Shown here: positions 58,096-64,000 of the stretch, in pieces | How the letters are laid out: every line of letters starts with the position of its first letter | Position numbering within the stretch: the first letter of the stretch is position 1 | DNA from: Diplosphaera chodatii | Taxonomy: Eukaryota; Chlorophyta; Trebouxiophyceae; Prasiolales; Stichococcaceae | Reading direction: 5' to 3' | Assembly: GCA_032358165.1 (NCBI GenBank) | Contig: JAALGY010000062.1 | Coordinates: 248,001 to 312,000 of the forward strand | DNA: 64,000 bases | Program-made: the position numbers and the translations under genes | The notes under the pieces: generated by a model | Seen by the model: the letters and a program-made list of their open reading frames with translations, nothing else | Database searches by the model: none | What the model was told of the DNA's origin: nothing

Positions 58096-61000
58096 CTACT
58101 GCCAGCGCGGCAGGTTGGAGCAGTGGCTCGCCGCCGGGGAGGCGGCGCCGCTGGCCGGCACGCCGCTGCGACCATTCCCGGCGTCACCACACACGCTGCC
58201 GTCCCCGCCGCGCCGTCGGCGGCTGTGCACGGACGACGCCTCTGGCACCATCACAGATGCGGTGCCGCCCTGCTGTGGCGCCGCCGTCAGCAGAGCATCC
58301 TGGCTGCCTGCTGCCGCCGTGCTGCGCTGTGACCGGACCGACCCTGCGGTGTACATGATGGCGGCTGTCTAGCAGCAGCTGTGGTCCATCGTCGATGATG
58401 GATGCCACCGATGCAACCAGTCACAACAGCATCGAATTCGAGGCGTCCCTCCCCAGGACGCCAGCAAGGCGTGCAGCACCTGCGTATCGGTAGCCCTGCT
58501 CGAAGGCGGCGTCGAACTCGCTGCCGGCGGCGGACGGCGCCCCCCTGGAGTGGTTGGCGTGTGGCCCTGCAGCGGTGCTGTAGGCCGAGAAGCCCGACAC
58601 CTCGGAGCCGTACCTGCATGTAGATGATTTGCAGCACCGTCAGCCGAGAAATTGTGCCTTCATAGCATTCATGCCCCTCAGCCACTGCTGCCTCAGGGCA
58701 GCCTCACGCAACACACGCTCCTTTACAATAGCACATTACATCCGGTGCACACTGTCTCGTGTGTGTGGTGTAAGCCGATCCTGGCCATCAGCTCAACAAC
58801 TGCATCATGCAGCCACACCACAAAACCCTAAACCCTAAAACCACTGCGCACCCGTCGTACAGGGAGCGGTACGAGCCGCGGGATGCCGAGCGGCGCATTC
58901 CGAAGGCGGAGCCGGCCGCACCCTGCAGCGCCCGGCCCAGCCGCCGCGCAGCGCCGTCGTACCTGCAGCAGCCAGGCGGCCGTCCGTTCTGCTGACTCGA
59001 CCACAGTGGTGCGGCAGCGCACACCCAGCTACAGGCATCTGCCCCTCACATAGCCGCTGCTGTGAGCTGGCCCCATGAAGGCCCGGCGTCGGGAATACGA
59101 ATGCCGAGCTCCGCGGCACAGCAGTGGCACCAGCCCAGTCCATCGGCAGCATGGACACGATGCAACACGCCGCACCCGATCTCGGAGGGGGCGCCATGGT
59201 GCCCGTGCCGCCGCCGCCGGTGCTGGCGCCCCGCCGGCGTGCTGAGCCGTGAGGCGTCGCCCGACACCAGGAACCCCGCGATCGCCTCGTTCTGCTGCTC
59301 CAGGGTGCGCATCTGCACCGCGGAGGCCCCTAGATGAGGTCATGGCACCGGAAAGCTGTCCCCTTGCGCGCTCTGGACAAGGGCCTCTGGTGACATGCAT
59401 ACCCCACATCCCATTGAGTTTGCATGCTGTGTAGCCTGACACATCTCTCAGTGACTCTGCGGTATGGGACATGAAGCAGGGCATAACACACACCCTGTCC
59501 CGCAGCTCGGCGGTGGTGGCCAGGAACGCGTGCAGCAGCGCCGCCTGGGGGTCCGCGGGGTTTAAAGCCGCTGCGGGGCGAAACGCCGCGGCTCCAGGGT
59601 TCAGCGCCGCCGCCACGGGGCTGGGCGAGCCCGCCGGCAGCTCCACATCTGCGCCCGCCCACTCTGACGCGCACGTGCCGGCGACGCTCGGCGGACACCT
59701 GATGACGTGCCACCAGCATCTCACAGCCGGTTGGACACCCCGCCTCCAGTGCCCGCTGACAGGAGGGCAGTGGTCGACGCCGTGTGGCTTCTGACCATCG
59801 ACAGCTTCTGAAGCAGCAGGCACAATGTGTGTACTCTGGTCACAATGCTGTGCTACAATGCTGTTGTTTGTGACCGCAGATTGCAGCCTTGTCTGCAGTA
59901 TCAGTAAAACACATGCAGCGGCAGCACCCCGCAGCACAGCAGTGGTGAGCGCGCCTGGGGCTGACGGGGTTGCTGCACGCCGCCGCCTCCGCAGCCCAGC
60001 CCGCAGCGGCCGCCATCGCGGCGTCCTCCGCATCCGCACCACCCGCGCCTGCAACACAAGATTCTTGCTTGAGCCATTCAGCGTCTGCACAGCACGAGGG
60101 CACGGCCGCCTCTGCAACAGCACGCAAGGCACTGGCAACATGTCCTTGCACAGCCAGCATGCAGGCTGCCCACTTGTGAGCCCACAGCATATAAGCAGGT
60201 GCCTGAACAGCTGCAATGCAGGTTCAGGTGGCGCGCCTGCCCCATGGCGCAGCAGCACGCTGCTCAGCAGGCGAGGACCCGCCCCTGCTATGCCACCCTG
60301 CAGCGGCTCTGGAGCGCCGCCGTCGAACAGCGGGTTGGCGTGCACCGACGACGCGGTCGGGCTGCCAGGTGCCTGCACAGCACCGAGACTATTTGATTTA
60401 TCAGGCACGCTGTGGACCCTGTTTCATCATGTTGGACTACGGCAGCCATGAGGCACACTTCAAACCACTGGTAAGGACACAAGGTGCCAGACGCTGCGTA
60501 CATTGGTGTAGGGTTCAGCTGACAGAGGCGCGCCGCCGCTCGCGGGCTGCCCGCCGGCTTGCGAGGGCGGCGCCCCAAAACCCTGCTGGTTGGTCGATGC
60601 CGGCTTGGCCGCCGCCAGCTCCCGGCGGGCGGTCAGCAGCAGGCGGCCCTCTGGCACCGGCGCCATCGGCGGTCGAGCGCCTGCAGTGTTCGGGTTTAGC
60701 ATTCTCACAGCGCAAAGACGCAAAATTCTCCCAGCGGGGTCCAGAGGCCTGCCGAGTTCAGAATGGGCTGTCACTTCTGCTGCAAGACAAGCTGTGGTGC
60801 TGCGACGTTGTTGTATGGTCCCAGCACAGCATACACATTGTGAGAGTGGACTGGGCACACGGAGACCCTTCGATGTGCAGACAGGCGGGTCACCTGCGGC
60901 GCTGCGGCGGCGGCGGCGCAGCTCCAGCTGCCGCTGCTGGAACGCCTTGAAGGCCTCGATGCCCGCCGCCCTCGCGCGCACCTCGGCAGCCGACACCGGC

Positions 61001-62082
61001 GCCGCCCCGCCGCTGCCTCCGGCTTCCACTGTGACTCCACTGCTGTCGCCGCCGCTCTTGCCAGGGGTGGTGCTGCCGTTCTCCTTACCGCCGCCGCCGC
61101 TGCCCTGCAGCGGCTGCTTCCTGCCGCCGCCGCCGAGCGGCGGCCGCTCCGGGGCTGCCGTCCTGCTGCCGCCAGCCGCACCACCCGCCTGCTGCGGTGG
61201 TCCCTGAAGTCTAAACATTCGCGGCTGACCATGCAATTGCTGCTGCTGCGTGACTGGCCGTGCTGCAGCAGCAATGCCGTTGCCCACACCAGCCTGGGCC
61301 GTTGCCGGCGCCTGCTGCGGCTGCCTGCCGCCGGCGGGCGCCTGGCGGCGGGCCGGGACCCTGGCGTCGTCCCCGGCATACCTGCGCACCAGCGCGCTCA
61401 CCTGCACCCAGACGGAGGACGGTAGCTTTGGCGTCGGGCCCAGCACGGCCTGCCCCAGGAGTGCTGAGCAGTGGCTTTTGCCACAGTGAAGCGAAGGGGA
61501 GCTATCCCACAATGGCGCGGTTTTGCAGGTTGGTGGGAATGCCAGATGCCAGCCGATTAACATTCGGGCACGCAGATATCAAGCGCTTACCGTTGGAGGG
61601 GCCTTGGTATCGACCGCGGGGCTCTGGGCGCCGGGGGTCTTGGGACGTTGCCGCCTGCCGCCGCTGCGGTGTGGGGTGCCCATGGTCTGCACAGCCGTGG
61701 GAGCCTTCTCAAGCTTCTGCTTGAGGCACTCACTGACCTTAGTCTCAGCAGTGCAGCTGCTGATGCACGGACCCTGATTATCAGCGTCATCAGAACCTCA
61801 GAGGTTAATTGTATAAGCTGCCGATGCACGCCAGCGTCACACAGACCTGGCGGTTCACTGCTGGCGTTGCTGAAGCAGTCGCTTCTGGCGCCATTTGCTG
61901 CTGCGTCTGAGCGGCCGCAGCTGGCCGCGGCCCCCGCTTCCGCCTTGTTGCAGTTGGTCGCTTCTGGGACGTCGGCTGCTGAGGCGTCGGACTCCTGACC
62001 GTTGCCTTGCCACCCTTGGCGGCCTTGCTGGGACTGCCGTTTGGCAGCACGGCCAGCGGAGCGCGGCCGCTGATGCAGTGCC
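58096..62082 (-). CDS. Hypothetical low-complexity protein, unrecognised; 5' end unresolved
   Basis: Exons in transcript order: 62082-61847, 61737-61591, 61401-60894, 60680-60502, 60372-60186, 60048-59928, 59686-59490, 59329-59176, 58962-58852, 58613-58480, 58364-58096 (stop). Phases agree throughout for about 746 residues, which is the main support. The N-terminal third is basic and Pro/Gln/Ala-rich (SPTPQQPTSQKRP, RRKRGPRP, KTPGAQSP). The middle is Gly/Ala/Gln-rich with KENGSTTPGKSGG and AFQQRQLELRRRRRS. A helical stretch (LLHAFLATTAELRDRVWASA, MRTLEQQNEAIAGFLVSGD) is the best candidate for a conserved domain. The C-terminus is Ser/Arg/Gly-rich. Composition suggests a nuclear or cytoskeletal adaptor, but no family is recognised. 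The start codon is upstream of 62082. The donors at 59928, 59490 and 60186 were chosen by phase. Confidence 0.5.
58826..58839 (-). repeat. Interstitial telomere-like motif (CCCTAAA)2
   Basis: CCCTAAACCCTAAA on plus, inside an intron of the hypothetical minus-strand gene. This is the plant-type repeat, common in many green algae. Confidence 0.65.
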
Positions 62083-62998
62083 CTGCAGTCAACGATCGGA
62101 GGCATGACTGAGGACGCTATCCGCGGTGGCGCCTGGTCAGGAGGCTTGGTGAAAGTCCGGCACGCTCCAAGGCTGATGCTCTCAGTATGCTGCGGAGGTG
62201 AATCGAAGGAGTGTACACGGAGCAGGTCGGCTACCTGCAAGCGCCTTCCCCGTCGGCTTGTTGCCTGCTCCTGCTGCGGTATCTCCGCCGTCCTGCAGCG
62301 CACCGACCCACTCTTATGCGATACGCGGTGCTGATATGTTGTGATCCTTGCACGTCACGACGCAGGCACACTGTGTAGCACCGCAGCAGTGTCTGCTAGG
62401 TTCAGGGTCGGTGGCGTTCTTCAGTCCATCACATCTGCCTTTGACAGCTGCACAGTCATCTGTCGACGTAGCAGCCAATTGTAATAGAAGAGTTAGGAGG
62501 CGACGGGCAGCAGTGCGCTGATCGTTGATCACCTTGCGAGCCATGATGGACCTGCCATCATCGCCGGTGATCCTGGCCGTTCCGGCACTGGGTGCGATCC
62601 GGTCAGGACCGCATGCCGGCGTTGGCGGGGCCAGCACAGCCATCGCTGCGCTGGGCGCCGATTCTAACGCTCTGATGAACGACCGCAGGGGTCGACGCGA
62701 TGCGGATCGTTTAATTTGTCACATTGTCAGCTCTGCGCGTCAGTGCTGGCAGGAGCTGTCGAGCGGGGGCTTGAAACTGATGGGAGGCCCTTTCGTGTCA
62801 GAGGCTTTCAAATGTGCCTTTCCTCAACCTTTCTTCATGCAAGTTGCCAGTCCTGCGTCCTCTGCCTTCTTCACGGCCTATCGTTACGGTCTTGAAACGG
62901 CCTGTTTCAAAGCATTGTCGCAAACCACAGTCTCAATCACGCATCATCAGTCCTGCATCACCACGGCCTCCTCACTTCCAGGCAAAAAGCTCGGCACA
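62083..62998. other. Unresolved 5' region of hypothetical gene and 3' flank of OGG1
   Basis: Both flanking genes are on minus, so this interval holds the upstream exon(s) of the gene at 58096-62082 and the OGG1 3' UTR. No exon could be fixed. Confidence 0.4.
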
Positions 62999-64000
62999 TC
63001 ACCGCTTGGTCCGCCTTCGCCGCTGCGCTGTTGGCTGCGCTGGCGTCACTGGCGCTACACTATCGGGATATCCCTCAGGCTGCTGCTGCCGCCTCTTCGC
63101 TGTGGGTGTGGAAGCTTTCTGTACTGCAGTTGCTGCAGTGCTGCCTGCGACCTCAGTGCCTACCGCCACCGTCGTCCCAGCCTGTACCGAGCCTGAGACT
63201 GGACCGCTGTCCTGCTGCGCATTTGTGAGTGTATGCTCGAGCTGCACCGCCAGCGACTCACGAGCGGAGTTTGATCCCGGCAGGCCGTTGCTTGCATCTC
63301 TGGCAGGTGTGCTGGGCGGAAGCGCGGCATCATCCCCAGGAGAGGTTGCTGCGGTTGACTCTGTCCGGGCGCCTGCGGCGGCCTCCTCCAGCAAGACAGC
63401 AGCCGCGACGCCCTCTGCTGCTGCTGGCGTGGCTGCTCCTGCCTCTGCTGCTGCCGCTGCGGCCGTCTGCTTCCGCTTCTTGGCAGGCTTCCTGCTGCCG
63501 CCGGCCCGCAGGTGCTCCGGCAAGTGCTCCTGTGCGTGTCAGAGCAGACCATTGATGCCGGGATCCTGCACAGCTGACCGTCCTCTGACAGCAGAAAGCG
63601 ACACCAAACAGCTCGACGACCAGCCGGCCGCACGATTGATGCACGTTTGGCCAATGGTGAAGGCGGAGGCGCTGCATTAGGGTGCACCTGCTGCGAGGCG
63701 AGCTCCGCGATGAACAGGGTGTTGTGCGCCCAGCCGGCGTACGGCCCAAAGCGCTCCACGAACGCAGTCTCCACCGCCTCCATCACCTGCAGTAGGAGCT
63801 GCCGCTGCTTGGCGCACTGTCATCTTCTGTGACGGCAAGCGGCACGGACCTCTACAGCAACGCGGATGCCTACAGCAATGCGGACGCTGGCATGCACAGC
63901 CTGTACGCAGCATGCGCAGCAGAGTGCTGTGTTCTTCCACGTGTGCAGGCATCCGAGGGCATAGTGCCACGCACCTGCTTGTTGAGCGTCTTGTTGCGCA
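62999..64000 (-). CDS. OGG1: 8-oxoguanine DNA glycosylase/lyase, C-terminal part (5' cut by window edge)
   Basis: A base-excision repair enzyme that removes 8-oxoG from DNA, with AP-lyase activity. Exons seen in transcript order: >64000-63975, 63786-63688, 63529-62999 (stop); phases agree. The visible C-terminal helix (RNKTLNKQ, VMEAVETAFVERFGPYAGWA, HNTLFIAELASQQ) matches the OGG1 end that carries GxYAGWAQxxLFxAEL in plants and animals. The catalytic helix-hairpin-helix and Lys/Asp lie beyond the window. The last exon adds a long tail (about 175 residues) of Ala/Thr/Gln low complexity, with basic clusters at its start (RKPAKKRKQ) and end (AQRRRRTKR) that may be nuclear localisation signals. 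Such a tail is much longer than in Arabidopsis OGG1. Confidence 0.8.

Noticed and set aside
59029..60408. 459-residue minus-strand ORF as one exon
   Set aside because: The frame includes sequence without coding character (Cys/Trp-rich) between better exons; phase-consistent splicing of shorter pieces explains the region better.
61587..62303. 239-residue minus-strand ORF
   Set aside because: Overlaps exons 61847-62082 and 61591-61737 in another frame; the chosen frame joins to downstream exons in phase.

Overview
The window is nuclear DNA of a green alga, most likely a chlorophyte of the Chlorophyceae (Volvocales or Sphaeropleales). Evidence: three large pherophorin-type extracellular matrix genes with SPPPSPPPKPPP rods; GC-rich, intron-dense genes with short introns (mostly 100-200 bp) bounded by GTGAGT/GTGCGx donors and TGCAG acceptors; TGTAA motifs near gene ends; and plastid fibrillins beside nuclear housekeeping genes. 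I cannot name the species. All gene models below were built by hand from reading frame, splice sites and phase. Where a model is called complete, its exon lengths sum to a multiple of three.

1-28106 is a tandem cluster of three plus-strand pherophorin-like genes. The first is cut by the left edge (ends 7506). The second spans 10288-19635 (about 1776 aa, five Cys-rich domains). The third spans 22275-28106 (about 1296 aa, three domains). All share a modular exon design, a distinctive C-terminal domain variant and related 3' flanks. The first contains a recent in-gene tandem amplification of a unit of about 1.88 kb (three copies).

29177-34553 holds two head-to-head plastid-lipid-associated protein (PAP/fibrillin) genes, the left one on minus and the right one on plus. 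The right one carries a tandemly duplicated N-terminal exon.

35278-39547 encodes a CslA/CslC-type GT2 beta-glycan synthase. 40769-44466 encodes the most striking gene, a full TIR-NB-ARC-LRR (TNL) immune-receptor-like protein of 995 aa with its TIR, P-loop, kinase-2, GLPL and VHD motifs intact. It converges on a minus-strand LRR protein like Arabidopsis At3g58530 (45617-47789). Next come a minus-strand cyclophilin of the CYP22/PPIH type (48126-49477) and, divergent from it, bystin/ENP1 (50161-54557).

54944-57219 encodes a secreted Cys-rich protein with a GPI-like tail. It converges on a long, unrecognised low-complexity protein (58096-62082, minus). The right edge carries the C-terminal exons of an 8-oxoguanine DNA glycosylase (OGG1), minus strand, 5' end outside the window.

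Functionally, the left half is about the extracellular matrix and wall (pherophorins, Csl glycan synthase, GPI-like protein). The right half mixes housekeeping (ribosome biogenesis, spliceosomal cyclophilin, DNA repair) with a plant-type NLR, which only a minority of chlorophytes are thought to have. I saw no rRNA, tRNA, CRISPR or obvious transposon.
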